DNA from: a virus
Length of the DNA: 64,000 nucleotides
Direction: 5' to 3' (one strand)
Virus record (IMG/VR): IMGVR_UViG_3300047510_001118
Coordinates: 1-64,000 of that record
The position numbers and the translations under genes are program-made. This document shows positions 31,119 to 40,185 of the stretch, piece after piece; position 1 is the first letter of the stretch, and each line of letters starts with the position of its first letter. The notes beneath the pieces were generated by a model. It did no database searches and was not told the origin of the DNA. It was given only the letters and a program-made list of their open reading frames with translations.

Positions 31119-32222
31119 TTAATTCTGTGTGATAGTTACAGTGCTAGTGGCGCCCTTATTAACGTTCTGTATAATAGTTTGGCCGCTTTGAATTAATGTA
31201 TATGTTACGCTTTTAGTTGTGTCAAATGTAGCAGTAGCATTATGTGTGCCCGCTTTATATAAGGTAACTTTAGTCTGGTCGTCATTAAAATAATATAAAA
31301 GTCCTAACGACTTATTAGCGTTATATCCAGGCAATATAGGATTATCTAATTCGTCTCCTAATAGTGAAGCATTTTGTCTATCCAATTCATTCAATTCATT
31401 GAATGCTAAGAGATCCGAGTCTAAGTCATTTCTGTCTAATGCTTTGTTGTCATCTAATTTATTAGTTTCTAATGCTGTGTATTTTAATAAGTCAACATCT
31501 AACTCATTAAAGTCTAATATACTTTTTTCTTTCTTTGTTACGCCGGCACGGGTGTCATCTTGAACTTCAGGAGGTTTACTAATAATTAACATATTGTTAA
31601 TGTTGGCTTGATCAATTTTAATCACAGTCGGAGTGCTTGGCGGAGAATTTTGAGAGTTTACCAGTGTGGCTTGATAAGGAATATCTAATAGCACTACACC
31701 TGCTAGGTTGCTAACTTCAATTGCTCCAGTTACACAGCCACCGTTTGGAGCACAACTAGGAAGAAGCATGATTAAACTACGGCCTAATTCGTCCACAGTC
31801 ATTGAAAAATCTGTGCCACGGACAGCAATACTAGCGGTGGGTGTTTTTATTGCCACCTGTTGTGGATTGTTTTTAGCAATCTGTCCACTGGCATATCGTG
31901 CTGTGCCTAAGGCCATGTTTATGGCCAGTTTTCCTGAACCTTTCTTTGAATCATAGACAAAATCATCTATGATCATTTTGCTATGCTCTGTAAGTTTGAC
32001 TGTGGTCTTATCTTCAAAAGTCAGCTCAGCCTTTGCCTTGGCCGTACTCACTGTATCATTCATTTGTACAGCCGTATTTAAACTAGACGAGATGGATTTT
32101 TTATCTCGTATAATTTCTGTAGGACCAGTCTGCTCAGTAACCTTGCCTATAGCGGCATGGCTATTAATCGGACTGAGTAACAACAACGTTGTTATTAGAA
32201 CCGTTGCTAGTGATAACTGCAT
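31119..32222 (-). CDS. FecR-domain secreted protein
   Basis: 367 residues. Signal peptide (ends INSHAA). A FecR domain (about 30-150) with GTARYASGQIAKN and TPTASIAVRGTDF, the family's hallmark. Then a charged Asn/Asp/Leu-rich stretch with short repeats (NELD, ALDRNDLDSD, about 225-300) and a C-terminal beta segment. FecR domains occur in periplasmic sensors and in surface-assembly loci. The start lies 59 nt inside the curlin gene, suggesting coupled translation. Confidence 0.82.
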   Translation of the reverse strand: MQLSLATVLITTLLLLSPINSHAAIGKVTEQTGPTEIIRDKKSISSSLNTAVQMNDTVSTAKAKAELTFEDKTTVKLTEHSKMIIDDFVYDSKKGSGKLAINMALGTARYASGQIAKNNPQQVAIKTPTASIAVRGTDFSMTVDELGRSLIMLLPSCAPNGGCVTGAIEVSNLAGVVLLDIPYQATLVNSQNSPPSTPTVIKIDQANINNMLIISKPPEVQDDTRAGVTKKEKSILDFNELDVDLLKYTALETNKLDDNKALDRNDLDSDLLAFNELNELDRQNASLLGDELDNPILPGYNANKSLGLLYYFNDDQTKVTLYKAGTHNATATFDTTKSVTYTLIQSGQTIIQNVNKGATSTVTITQN

Positions 32223-32835
32223 TTTTGGCTGTTGCTCCGCTTTGTGTTAGTGTTACTGCGTTAGCAACACTGCTTGTTCCGCTGCCTGATACAGTGATTT
32301 CTCCTGAATGTTGTCCTACACCAGATGCTGTGTGCGTTACATTGTTATAGTTTCCATTAACTGCAATTTTACTCTGTAATACACCGCCACTTAGCGTCTG
32401 TACGGTATTATTGTTATTACCCGTAATTTCAGATCTAATAATACTAGCATTACATGTTGAACTTAGAGCAGTGCCGCAACCAATAGTTTGAGTATTGTTG
32501 CTACCGTCTGCTGAAACTACAACAGTAGATCCGGTTCCATTAGTTTCGTTGTTGATAATAATACTCGCAATGTTGCCAGCACCGATCTGACTGATAGTTA
32601 CATCATTAAGATCACCACGAATTATCGCGGCATCATCAGCGTTGCCAGTACCTCCCACGTTACCATTGACCATGTTGCCTGCGCCAGTTTGTGTAATCGA
32701 AACCGACGAGTTATCGCCAATCTGTTCTACGTACACGTCGTTGGCCCACGCTCCCGTTGACATCATTCCAGATGTCACTAGAATTGCGAGTAATTTTCTC
32801 GACAACTCGCTACCGCCTGTCATTCTTTTCTTCAT
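32164..32835 (-). CDS. Curlin-like amyloid subunit (CsgA/CsgB type)
   Basis: 223 residues. Signal peptide ending TGAWA. Repeats of the curlin type S/T-I-x-Q-x-G-x-x-N follow, for example VYVEQIGDNSSVSITQTGAGN and VTISQIGAGN; later copies are looser (NNTVQTLSGG, NYNNVTHTASG, NNVVVTQSD). Such repeats form the amyloid beta-solenoid of curli fibres. Ser/Asn/Gln/Gly-rich as expected. Two cysteines in the middle are unusual for curlins. TGGAGCGAATAAA precedes the ATG. CsgG and CsgF genes are adjacent upstream. Confidence 0.85.
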   Translation of the reverse strand: MKKRMTGGSELSRKLLAILVTSGMMSTGAWANDVYVEQIGDNSSVSITQTGAGNMVNGNVGGTGNADDAAIIRGDLNDVTISQIGAGNIASIIINNETNGTGSTVVVSADGSNNTQTIGCGTALSSTCNASIIRSEITGNNNNTVQTLSGGVLQSKIAVNGNYNNVTHTASGVGQHSGEITVSGSGTSSVANAVTLTQSGATAKNAVITSNGSNNNVVVTQSD

Positions 32836-32922
32836 TTTATTCGCTCCAGATGCAAGTTAAAGTTTATTAATGCATCTAATATTAAAGTTTTTTGTTTGTC
32901 CTTTCTCATGCTTACTCTGCTC

Positions 32923-34047
32923 CTAAGGTTTGTCCGTTGTAAGCATGTCATTTCTTACGAACCCACCCCTTCCGTTTTTACTCTTAACGGTACTCCATTC
33001 CTGATTATGAACTGTGACTGTGACTTCTGTGCCTTTTTCAAAAAACCAAACTCTTGTACTGTTATCATCATCTGTTCTTCTTACATAATAATGATTGTTA
33101 AAATACATAGTTGAACCATTTATAATTTCTTTTTTAGGTCTTGGTCCAATTTCCGTTCCGTAGTCCCCGGCCTTGCTTTCTGTCTTAGTTTCTGCTCCTG
33201 TTGTTGCAGGCGGCGCATCTGTTGTAACAGGCTTGACATCATCTTTCTTCTCCTCTATAACAGCAGGTTTAGAAACCTTGTATCTCCATAAACCCTTTTT
33301 CTGACCTTCAACAATCATATCATGTACTGCTTGCTCGATAGCCACACGCACAGCATAGGTAGTTGGTTCGTTTAATGCCATACCATTTTCTAATTCAAGT
33401 GCTTTAGTTCCTGCGTCTACAAATCTTAGAACACCTACGTTGTGTTGTGTGCTATAGATAGTCTTACTAACAGCATTGGTGATTAACACTTCTCCGCTGT
33501 TTACGCTGACTAATCTTAGGCTAATAACAATCTCATCTACACGATATTGTTGGCTTCCGCCAATGCCTAAAAATCTAGCACCGTTTCCGCCGCTTCTTAT
33601 ATTGGTGTCGTAACCGATGATACCACCCTCAATCATTACGCCAGCCACTGTCATTGGTTTAAGGGGCTTGGCATCTTTGCCCTCATAAACTTCCCGTTGG
33701 TTGCGAATCAATTGTCTTTCTTTTATGAGATTATCTAACCCGACACGTTCGACCACCTTAAACCAACCCTTTGCGTCCTGTAGTGCTTTAATTAAAAACA
33801 CTTCAGAACCCTGTGTCACAGCCTTGCTGAACACTGCTAATCTATCATTGGGCTTCATTTGCCCAGTTTTATCTAAAAATCCATAAACAGCAATGGTAAT
33901 CGGTGGACCATCCAATTCTGGCAATTTATTAATTAGATTTTCTCTTGGCTGAAGAGCTATTGGCTCTTCTTTAGATGCTTCCATCTGTATATGGGCGCAT
34001 CCTGACAGCGCAGTGGCTACTAATAATGTTAATAGTAATCGTTTCAT
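32923..34047 (-). CDS. csgG: CsgG curli secretion channel with C-terminal SH3-like extension
   Basis: 374 residues. Lipobox LSGC gives Cys16 as the lipidated residue. The core (about 45-270) follows CsgG: TIAVYGFLDKTGQ, FLIKALQDAKGWFKVVERVG, GGIIGYDTNIRSGGNGAR and VGVLRFVDAGTK. It forms the nonameric outer-membrane channel for curlin. After residue about 280 comes a Thr/Glu-rich linker and an SH3-like tail (VRRTDDDNSTRVWFFEKGTE, then VTVHNQEWSTVK), not present in E. coli CsgG (277 aa). Coupled to csgF by a TAATG overlap. Confidence 0.93.
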   Translation of the reverse strand: MKRLLLTLLVATALSGCAHIQMEASKEEPIALQPRENLINKLPELDGPPITIAVYGFLDKTGQMKPNDRLAVFSKAVTQGSEVFLIKALQDAKGWFKVVERVGLDNLIKERQLIRNQREVYEGKDAKPLKPMTVAGVMIEGGIIGYDTNIRSGGNGARFLGIGGSQQYRVDEIVISLRLVSVNSGEVLITNAVSKTIYSTQHNVGVLRFVDAGTKALELENGMALNEPTTYAVRVAIEQAVHDMIVEGQKKGLWRYKVSKPAVIEEKKDDVKPVTTDAPPATTGAETKTESKAGDYGTEIGPRPKKEIINGSTMYFNNHYYVRRTDDDNSTRVWFFEKGTEVTVTVHNQEWSTVKSKNGRGGFVRNDMLTTDKP

Positions 34048-34490
34048 TAGAACGCAAAGCTCGCTATCGGTACAACGATTTCAGTTCTACTACCGTTCGC
34101 TTCGATAATAGTTAAGGTAACATCTGTACCTGATTTTACCCAACTTATGCTAGTTCCTTGGAAGTTCATACTTCCGCTGTTACCACCGCCTTCAGCAAAC
34201 ATTTGATCTGCTAGTTGTTTAGATAACTGCGCATATATACGTGCTTCTACGTTGACTAGGAACTTGCTTAAATTTGTGCTTTTTGCGGCTGCTTCTGCTT
34301 TAGATATTGCAGCAAGCTCTTCTGATCGAATTTCTTTTTTCTTGTTCTCTTCCATTTGATGGATAGTAAGAACGTGTTGACTATACCCATTGCCTGGAAT
34401 AAAGGCTGGGCTTTGAAATTGATGAACTAGCTCTGCTTGAGCTGTACTAGCAGAGACTAGTGACAATAATACTAGTGCTCTTTTTAACAT
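34047..34490 (-). CDS. csgF: CsgF-like curli assembly factor
   Basis: 147 residues. Signal peptide ending STAQA. The mature N-terminus (ELVHQFQSPAFIPGNGYSQ) matches CsgF, whose N-terminal segment plugs into the CsgG channel and nucleates curlin outside the cell. C-terminal beta strands end in PIASFAF. GGGAGCGAATC precedes the start. It is the first gene of the csgF-csgG-curlin-FecR-adhesin operon. No csgE was found. Confidence 0.9.
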   Translation of the reverse strand: MLKRALVLLSLVSASTAQAELVHQFQSPAFIPGNGYSQHVLTIHQMEENKKKEIRSEELAAISKAEAAAKSTNLSKFLVNVEARIYAQLSKQLADQMFAEGGGNSGSMNFQGTSISWVKSGTDVTLTIIEANGSRTEIVVPIASFAF

Positions 34491-34553
34491 GATTCGCTCC
34501 CGATAATCGGTATTATTATTTAAAGCAGAGCGAATTAGAATTAAACTATAAGT

Positions 34554-36107
34554 TTATTTGATAGAAAATCCCATTTTACCAACAGGTCTTCTAGTAGCAT
34601 AAAAATTACTGCTAGAGTCTAAACGAATAGTTCCTGTGAAAACGGGAGGATAGATAACTTCAAATCTTGAGAAATAAGCGCCTGAACTAGGTTTACCTAA
34701 TTCATCTTTAGTTGGTTTTTGTGTTAAGGTAGTTTTTACCTGTATCATATTAGAACGTTCTAGGATCGCTTTAAAGAACGCATCTGTTTTATAATCTTTG
34801 TTTACTTTGTTAGCAACACCAGTGGCTACGCCTGCTAGTAAATGCCAACCCATTCTATAGTCTGGACGTTGATTATCGTCTGTGCCTTTTAGTTTTAAGA
34901 TTTCTGATAACCCGCCTAATTCTTCAGCGTCAACATATTGTTGATCACTGTCTATAATTTCCATTATAGATGTTGCCTGTGTGCTGTCTATTACACCTAG
35001 TTTAACACCAAGTTCTAATGTACTAGCGATAGCGCCATTCCTTTTCCATTGCTTACTGTTAGCAACATATCCCATATCAGGATTTTTAATAGTTTGAATT
35101 ATATCTAACAAAACATCAAATCCTGGATTGATTGCTGGATCAAAAAGTCCTTCATAGCGTTCTGGGTGATTGGTAATGTCGTCAACTACACCGCTTACAG
35201 ATGCTTTAGCACCACCTGCTTTATCTTTTGAACTTACACGTATTTTAAATTTATCATTAACTATCAGATAACTATCGTATAATTTTTCAGCAGGATCATC
35301 TGGGAAAGTAACTCCTCGTATTTGAGCAAAGTCAATGTCTAATCCTTCTTCTGCCTGCGCCCAAGAACCACTTAAGAATTTTTTCTTAACTAGAGCAATA
35401 GGCGCCGCTGTTTCGCCTAGATCGATTTCATAACTCTTAGCGTAATCTCCTGCTCCTGGTATAGGATTACTACTGCCTGATGAAACTTCTTTTAATAGTT
35501 GTACAACCTGGGTTTTAACTGCGTCAGGAAGATCTTCTCTGCCCTGTATTGTAGATTCTACTTTTGTTGTAATTTCATCAATAAGTATTTCTTCGTTAGT
35601 AGGAAGAATGCCCACAGGTTTAAGATTTGTTAGAGCTCGCTGTTGTACTCCAGATATTTTATCTTCTTCCCCTTCTTTGCCACTTAATTGTACATAACCA
35701 GTTAAATTGCTAAATTCTTTGGTTTGTAAAAATATTGGATATGCTCCGGGTTTCTTTGATTTTTTAAGTGCTATCCACGCTATATTTGTTTTTGAAGTTG
35801 TATCTTGAAAAATCATTACCAGTGCAGCACCTGCTTCGTTAGGTACTACTAATCCACCGCCTGCTGGCAGTGTTAGAACGTTAGTTTTAGGAACTTGGTT
35901 GTTTTCAATGTAATCTAAAATTTCTGGCAATATTTCATGATAGGAATCACGGCGGTCAGCATCCTGCGGAAATACCTGTGCTCCGATCATATTAATTACA
36001 TTACCGTCAGCGTTTTTAAAAGCCACACGTTTTCCGCGGCCTGCTTCTTCGGCTCTGCGGGACATTCCGCCCTCAGATTCAATTAGGATAAACTCTTTTG
36101 CTCTCAT
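34554..36107 (-). CDS. Large hypothetical with capsid-tag-like N-terminus
   Basis: 517 residues from the ATG at 36107, which follows a GATAAATATTG late-like motif; a longer frame would start inside the neighbouring gene. The N-terminus MRAKEFILIESEGG closely resembles that of the lysin at 61692-63227 (MRAREFITQIFESE) and, more loosely, several virion-region genes. The Leu-Ile-Glu fits a T4-type prohead-protease site (L/I-x-E). No catalytic motif is recognised in the rest, which is soluble and mixed alpha/beta. A packaged internal protein is a reasonable guess. Confidence 0.75.
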   Translation of the reverse strand: MRAKEFILIESEGGMSRRAEEAGRGKRVAFKNADGNVINMIGAQVFPQDADRRDSYHEILPEILDYIENNQVPKTNVLTLPAGGGLVVPNEAGAALVMIFQDTTSKTNIAWIALKKSKKPGAYPIFLQTKEFSNLTGYVQLSGKEGEEDKISGVQQRALTNLKPVGILPTNEEILIDEITTKVESTIQGREDLPDAVKTQVVQLLKEVSSGSSNPIPGAGDYAKSYEIDLGETAAPIALVKKKFLSGSWAQAEEGLDIDFAQIRGVTFPDDPAEKLYDSYLIVNDKFKIRVSSKDKAGGAKASVSGVVDDITNHPERYEGLFDPAINPGFDVLLDIIQTIKNPDMGYVANSKQWKRNGAIASTLELGVKLGVIDSTQATSIMEIIDSDQQYVDAEELGGLSEILKLKGTDDNQRPDYRMGWHLLAGVATGVANKVNKDYKTDAFFKAILERSNMIQVKTTLTQKPTKDELGKPSSGAYFSRFEVIYPPVFTGTIRLDSSSNFYATRRPVGKMGFSIK

Positions 36108-36117
36108 AATACAATAT

Positions 36118-36798
36118 TTATCGTATTTCTGGGAACAGGCATTCTTGGATAAAAATGGCAACATCTTCTTCTGAAAGCCCTAAACTAACCATTACACGCG
36201 GTGTATGCGGGTTTTGTTTTTGATTTTGGGCATAGAAATTCTGTTCGTGTGTACAATCTGCTATAGTGTTATTCGTTTCGTCTACAGTATCTAAGTAGTG
36301 TACGATAGTGTCTTTTGCTAGATTTGTTATTTGTTCTAGTTCTGTTTCATCTTGAACATTTCCAGCCGCTACCATGTGTTTACTAAAAATTCGTTGTGCC
36401 CATTCGGGAAGTTCACGTGGTTTACGCCATTCAAGTTTATTAACTTCGTCAGCAAACCATTGGCACATAGGATGTCCACTGTTTACTGTAGGACTATAAT
36501 CATGAAAACAACCTGTGATTTTATTTTTACCTGCGATAACATCAAACCCGTATATGGGAGCAGGATTATGTATATGTGGGAAAACGCAACAGTGCATCAT
36601 CCAGAGACCCTTTGTGGATCGGGCATCGACTACATCAATATGGGCACGTCGGTATTTGAAACTAGTCCATACTCGATTAACCCAGCCTGGCTGGTTAAAC
36701 CGTTCCATGCCCGGTTCATAAACCTCAATACCTGTGCGATTAAAATTTTCTTCTAGTAACTGCTGGATATTGATTAATGTGTCCCAAACTTGACTCAC
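36118..36798 (-). CDS. Ferredoxin-dependent bilin reductase (PcyX/PebS/PcyA family)
   Basis: 226 residues, normal for the family. GIEVYEPGMERF, WTSFKYRRAHIDVVDARS and CVFPHIHNPAPIYGFDVIAG followed by DYSPT are the bilin-reductase core; His of FPHIH and Asp of HDYSP match catalytic positions of PcyA. It reduces biliverdin to a phycobilin with electrons from ferredoxin. GTG start overlaps the heme oxygenase stop (GTGA), so heme to biliverdin to bilin is encoded as one unit. Such cassettes are known from cyanophages (PebS) and marine viral metagenomes (PcyX). The exact product cannot be told from sequence. Confidence 0.9.
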   Translation of the reverse strand: MSQVWDTLINIQQLLEENFNRTGIEVYEPGMERFNQPGWVNRVWTSFKYRRAHIDVVDARSTKGLWMMHCCVFPHIHNPAPIYGFDVIAGKNKITGCFHDYSPTVNSGHPMCQWFADEVNKLEWRKPRELPEWAQRIFSKHMVAAGNVQDETELEQITNLAKDTIVHYLDTVDETNNTIADCTHEQNFYAQNQKQNPHTPRVMVSLGLSEEDVAIFIQECLFPEIR

Positions 36799-37334
36799 TT
36801 AATTAAATCCATCATTTCTTTAAAGAACTCAGTAGCGAATTCAAAACAAACTTTGGCTTCATCTGCCATATCGTCACCGATTTGTTCTCTAATGGCTACT
36901 TTTAATGTTTCAGGGTCACTGAACTGATAATATTTGCCTTGACCTGGGACTCGCTTTGCGATCATTTGCCCACCAGCAAGATCTCCCATGTGGCGAACGT
37001 AAATGTGTGCCATTAGTTTTTTTGGATCATCTTTAATACTCAACACATACTTAATATACCTATCAACTACTGGACACATTGGTGGTGTTGTTCTATCGTC
37101 CCCCCATAGTTCCATAAAGTCATCTAGTATGGCAGGGGCTCTACGTATATCTGGTAACCCGTGTAAGATACCATGAGGCATAGCACAGACCTCTAGTATT
37201 TCGTACATTGGATGTTGATTTTTTAAATAGATAGCATAAAGTTTTGGATCAATACTACCCGAAAATAAAACTTTTACAAACTCTTGTCTTTCTGCGTTTG
37301 TGTGTGCTTCTTTAGTTAATTCTTTTAAACTCAT
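36795..37334 (-). CDS. hemO: Heme oxygenase
   Basis: 179 residues, on the short side. The proximal heme His is in KEAHTNAE (about 8-15) and the distal helix signature is GDLAGGQMI (about 117-125). It opens heme to biliverdin, releasing iron and CO. Overlaps ClpS upstream (ATGA) and the bilin reductase downstream, so all three are coupled. Confidence 0.95.
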   Translation of the reverse strand: MSLKELTKEAHTNAERQEFVKVLFSGSIDPKLYAIYLKNQHPMYEILEVCAMPHGILHGLPDIRRAPAILDDFMELWGDDRTTPPMCPVVDRYIKYVLSIKDDPKKLMAHIYVRHMGDLAGGQMIAKRVPGQGKYYQFSDPETLKVAIREQIGDDMADEAKVCFEFATEFFKEMMDLIK

Positions 37335-37645
37335 TCTGCGTCCACTTTAATTTGTAAAGGAAATCCTGCTTGGCGAGACAAATGTGTTGCTTCAACACCT
37401 TTTTGTTCAGCAATTTCATATGTATATACACCAACAACTGCCGAGCCTTCATTGTGAATGGTTAAAGTAATTTGTTCCGCAGTTTCTTGGCTGTGTTTGA
37501 AAACAGTTATTAAAAGCTCAATAACGAACTCCATTGGAGTTTTATCGTCGTTTAAGAAAAGAACCTTGTATCGTTTAGGTTCTGAAATCTCAATTTTGAT
37601 CTTTTCATCGATCATCACATTTTCTTGTGTATCAATCGCCGCCAT
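37331..37645 (-). CDS. clpS: ClpS adaptor
   Basis: 104 residues. YKVLFLNDDKTPMEFVIELL (about 26-45) and the downstream IHNEGSAVVGVYTYEIAEQK match ClpS nearly throughout, including the NDD-x-TPM segment that binds N-degrons. ClpS delivers N-end-rule substrates to ClpAP. Phage ClpP is at 21183-21746; no ClpA or ClpX was found here, so host ATPases would be used. Confidence 0.95.
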   Translation of the reverse strand: MAAIDTQENVMIDEKIKIEISEPKRYKVLFLNDDKTPMEFVIELLITVFKHSQETAEQITLTIHNEGSAVVGVYTYEIAEQKGVEATHLSRQAGFPLQIKVDAE

Positions 37646-37704
37646 GATAAATCTCCACTTTCTAATATTTAGTGGGGGATAAATTTATCCCCCGTGTTTT
37701 AGGT

Positions 37705-38136
37705 TTAGCCTTTAATTTCAATAGTTCTAGGTTTCATTGCCTCGGGGATTATACGCTCGATCTGAATTCTAAGCATACCATCTTTAACTTCGGCACCACG
37801 AACTTCCATATACTCTGCTAGAGTAAATGCCTGCTCAAAATCTCGAGCAGCCAAACCTCTATGTAAATACTCTTTGGTTTCATCTATATCAATGGATTTG
37901 TTTCCAGAAATTTTTAATTGATCCCCTTCAACTTCAACATTGATTTCATCTTTATTGAATCCCGCAACTGCTACTTCAATGCCGTAACTATTCTCTTCAT
38001 ATTTTACAATATTGTATGGAGGATAGTTAGTTGTGCGTGTTTCAAAAGTTCGATCGTTAAAAATACGATCAAATCCAACAAGTGCTCTATTTAGATGTGC
38101 TAGAGCGGTAGTGTCAATAGTTCTTAATTGTGTCAT
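37705..38136 (-). CDS. hsp20: Small heat-shock protein (Hsp20/IbpA type)
   Basis: 143 residues. The alpha-crystallin domain spans about 38-130 (YNIVKYEENSYGIEVAVAGF to the GMLRIQIER strand), with an I-x-I-like tail (RTIEIKG). It holds unfolded proteins. A leader hairpin at 38167-38193 followed by CTTGCTTAATTAAGGAG closely resembles the leader of dnaK. T4-like phages carry Hsp20 relatives. Confidence 0.93.
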   Translation of the reverse strand: MTQLRTIDTTALAHLNRALVGFDRIFNDRTFETRTTNYPPYNIVKYEENSYGIEVAVAGFNKDEINVEVEGDQLKISGNKSIDIDETKEYLHRGLAARDFEQAFTLAEYMEVRGAEVKDGMLRIQIERIIPEAMKPRTIEIKG

Positions 38137-38200
38137 TTATATTTCTCCTTAATTAAGCAAGAATTATATGCGGCCTCACCCAAGCACCGCATAATTTTAT
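38137..38200 (-). promoter_or_regulatory. hsp20 leader hairpin, shared with dnaK
   Basis: On the minus strand TATGCGG/CCGCATA encloses TGCTTGGG, then CTTGCTTAATTAAGGAG leads to the start codon. The dnaK leader (40105-40185) has the same order: hairpin with TGCTTCGGG loop, then CTTGCTTAATTAAAGGAG. A common control element is likely. Confidence 0.65.
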
Positions 38201-38223
38201 TTTACTATTTTTCTGTGTCTGTG

Positions 38224-40104
38224 TCAATTCTTTTTGGCTTCAGTAAACTCAGCATCAACAACATCGTTATCAGAGGACGATGTTGTAGCCTCAGCAGTTT
38301 TTGCGGCTAAAATTGGTTGTATAGCCACTGCTAGGTCGCTGGTCTTTTGAACGATGATATCTTTGTCGTCACCCTTGACTGCTTCTAAAACAGCATCACA
38401 GGCTTCTTCAATTTTACCTTTTTGTTCTTCAGTAAGTTTATCTTTTACTTCATCCAAATCTTTTTTAACTGTATGTACCTGTGCTTCAGCAGAATTTCTA
38501 GCGTCAATCAACTCTCGTTGTTTACGATCACTTTCAGCATTGGCTTCTGCTTCTTGAACCATGCGTTCAATTTCTTCCTTACTTAGGCCGCTGTCGCTCT
38601 TGATAGTGATTTGATTTTCTTTGCCGGTGTTTTTATCTTTAGCACTGATTTTCATAATGCCGTTGGCATCAATATCAAATGTAACTTCAATCTGTGGCTG
38701 ACCACGACGTGCTGGAGCAATGCCATCTAACTTAAACTCGCCGAGTAGTTTATTGTATTGGAACAGTTCTCGTTCACCTTGACCAACTTTAATATCCACT
38801 GCTGGCTGATTATCTTCTGCTGTACTAAACACTTGACTAGCCTTGGTAGGGATAGTTGTATTCTTTTGTACAAGTTTAGTAAACACACCGCCCATAGTTT
38901 CAATGCCTAGACTCAATGGTGTTACGTCTAACAATAAAACGTCTGTGCGATCGCCTGCTAGTACACTACCTTGAATAGCCGCACCAACTGCTACTGCTTC
39001 GTCTGGATTAACATCACGACGTGGAGCCTTGCCAAACAGACGTTCAACTTCTTCTTGTACCTTAGGCATACGTGTCTGACCACCGACTAAGATAACTTCG
39101 TCGATGTCAGCGGCTGTTACACCCGCATCTTTCATAGCAATGCGGCAAGGCGCCAATGAACGGTTAATCAAATCTTCAACTAGTGCTTCTAGTTTACTTC
39201 TTGTAATTTTAACAATAAGGTGTTTTGGACCACTGGCATCTGCTGTAATGTATGGTAGGTTGACCTCAGTCTGTGAACTATTTGAAAGTTCAATCTTGGC
39301 TTTTTCTGCGGCATCTTTTAATCTTTGTAGAGCCAGTGTATCAGATTTTAAATCTATACCTTGTTCTTTCTTAAACTCATCAACTAAGAAATCCATGATG
39401 CGTTGATCAAAGTCTTCACCACCTAGGAATGTATCGCCGTTTGTTGACAATACTTCAATTTGTTTATCGCCGTCGACATCAGCAATCTCGATAATAGATA
39501 CGTCAAACGTACCACCACCTAAATCGTATACAGCAATCTTTCGATCCTTTTTATCAGTTTTATCAACACCGTAGGCTAGTGCGGCTGCTGTTGGTTCGTT
39601 GATAATACGCAAGACTTCTAAGCCAGCAATCTGTCCAGCATCTTTGGTAGCCTGGCGTTGTGCGTCATTAAAATATGCTGGTACTGTGATAACTGCTTGA
39701 GTTACTTCGTGACCTAAATAGTCTTCAGCAGTCTTTTTCATCTTGCGAAGAACTTCTGCTGAAATCTGTGGAGGTGCTAGTTCTTTGTCTTGAGCCTTAA
39801 CCCAAGCATCACCGTTTTTTGCTTCGATGATACTGTAAGGTATAAGATCAATTTCTTTTTGTACAGCCTGCTCTTTAAATTTACGACCAATTAGTCGTTT
39901 AGACGCATAGATTGTATTTTTTGGGTTTGTAACCGCTTGACGCTTTGCTGATGCGCCAACTAGAATTTCATCTGAAGTATAGGCGACGATACTGGGTGTA
40001 GTACGGGCACCTTCAGAGTTTTCAATTACTTTGGAATTTCCTGCCTCGATGATAGCCACGCATGAGTTGGTGGTTCCGAGGTCAATACCGATGACTTTGC
40101 TCAT
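38224..40104 (-). CDS. dnaK: DnaK (Hsp70) chaperone, full length
   Basis: 626 residues. [15 protein letters not shown] is the canonical start, with the phosphate loop [15 protein letters not shown] (about 190-204) and the linker [14 protein letters not shown] (about 386-399), plus a complete substrate-binding domain and an acidic tail. Start chosen by AAAGGAGATAACAAT. It folds proteins with ATP, using host DnaJ and GrpE since none are seen here. A complete phage DnaK is uncommon. Confidence 0.97.
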   Translation of the reverse strand: MSKVIGIDLGTTNSCVAIIEAGNSKVIENSEGARTTPSIVAYTSDEILVGASAKRQAVTNPKNTIYASKRLIGRKFKEQAVQKEIDLIPYSIIEAKNGDAWVKAQDKELAPPQISAEVLRKMKKTAEDYLGHEVTQAVITVPAYFNDAQRQATKDAGQIAGLEVLRIINEPTAAALAYGVDKTDKKDRKIAVYDLGGGTFDVSIIEIADVDGDKQIEVLSTNGDTFLGGEDFDQRIMDFLVDEFKKEQGIDLKSDTLALQRLKDAAEKAKIELSNSSQTEVNLPYITADASGPKHLIVKITRSKLEALVEDLINRSLAPCRIAMKDAGVTAADIDEVILVGGQTRMPKVQEEVERLFGKAPRRDVNPDEAVAVGAAIQGSVLAGDRTDVLLLDVTPLSLGIETMGGVFTKLVQKNTTIPTKASQVFSTAEDNQPAVDIKVGQGERELFQYNKLLGEFKLDGIAPARRGQPQIEVTFDIDANGIMKISAKDKNTGKENQITIKSDSGLSKEEIERMVQEAEANAESDRKQRELIDARNSAEAQVHTVKKDLDEVKDKLTEEQKGKIEEACDAVLEAVKGDDKDIIVQKTSDLAVAIQPILAAKTAEATTSSSDNDVVDAEFTEAKKN

Positions 40105-40185
40105 ATTGTTATCTCCTTTAATTAAGCAAGATTTAAGTTTGGGCAACTGCCCGTTTATAGGACCCGAAGCATCCTACAATTTTAT
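40105..40185 (-). promoter_or_regulatory. dnaK leader hairpin, shared with hsp20
   Basis: On the minus strand TAGGA/TCCTA (40158-40176) encloses TGCTTCGGG, followed by a GGGCA/TGCCC hairpin and CTTGCTTAATTAAAGGAG. A GATAAATAAAATTG motif lies upstream; hsp20 has the similar AAAATAAAATTATG. Confidence 0.65.
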
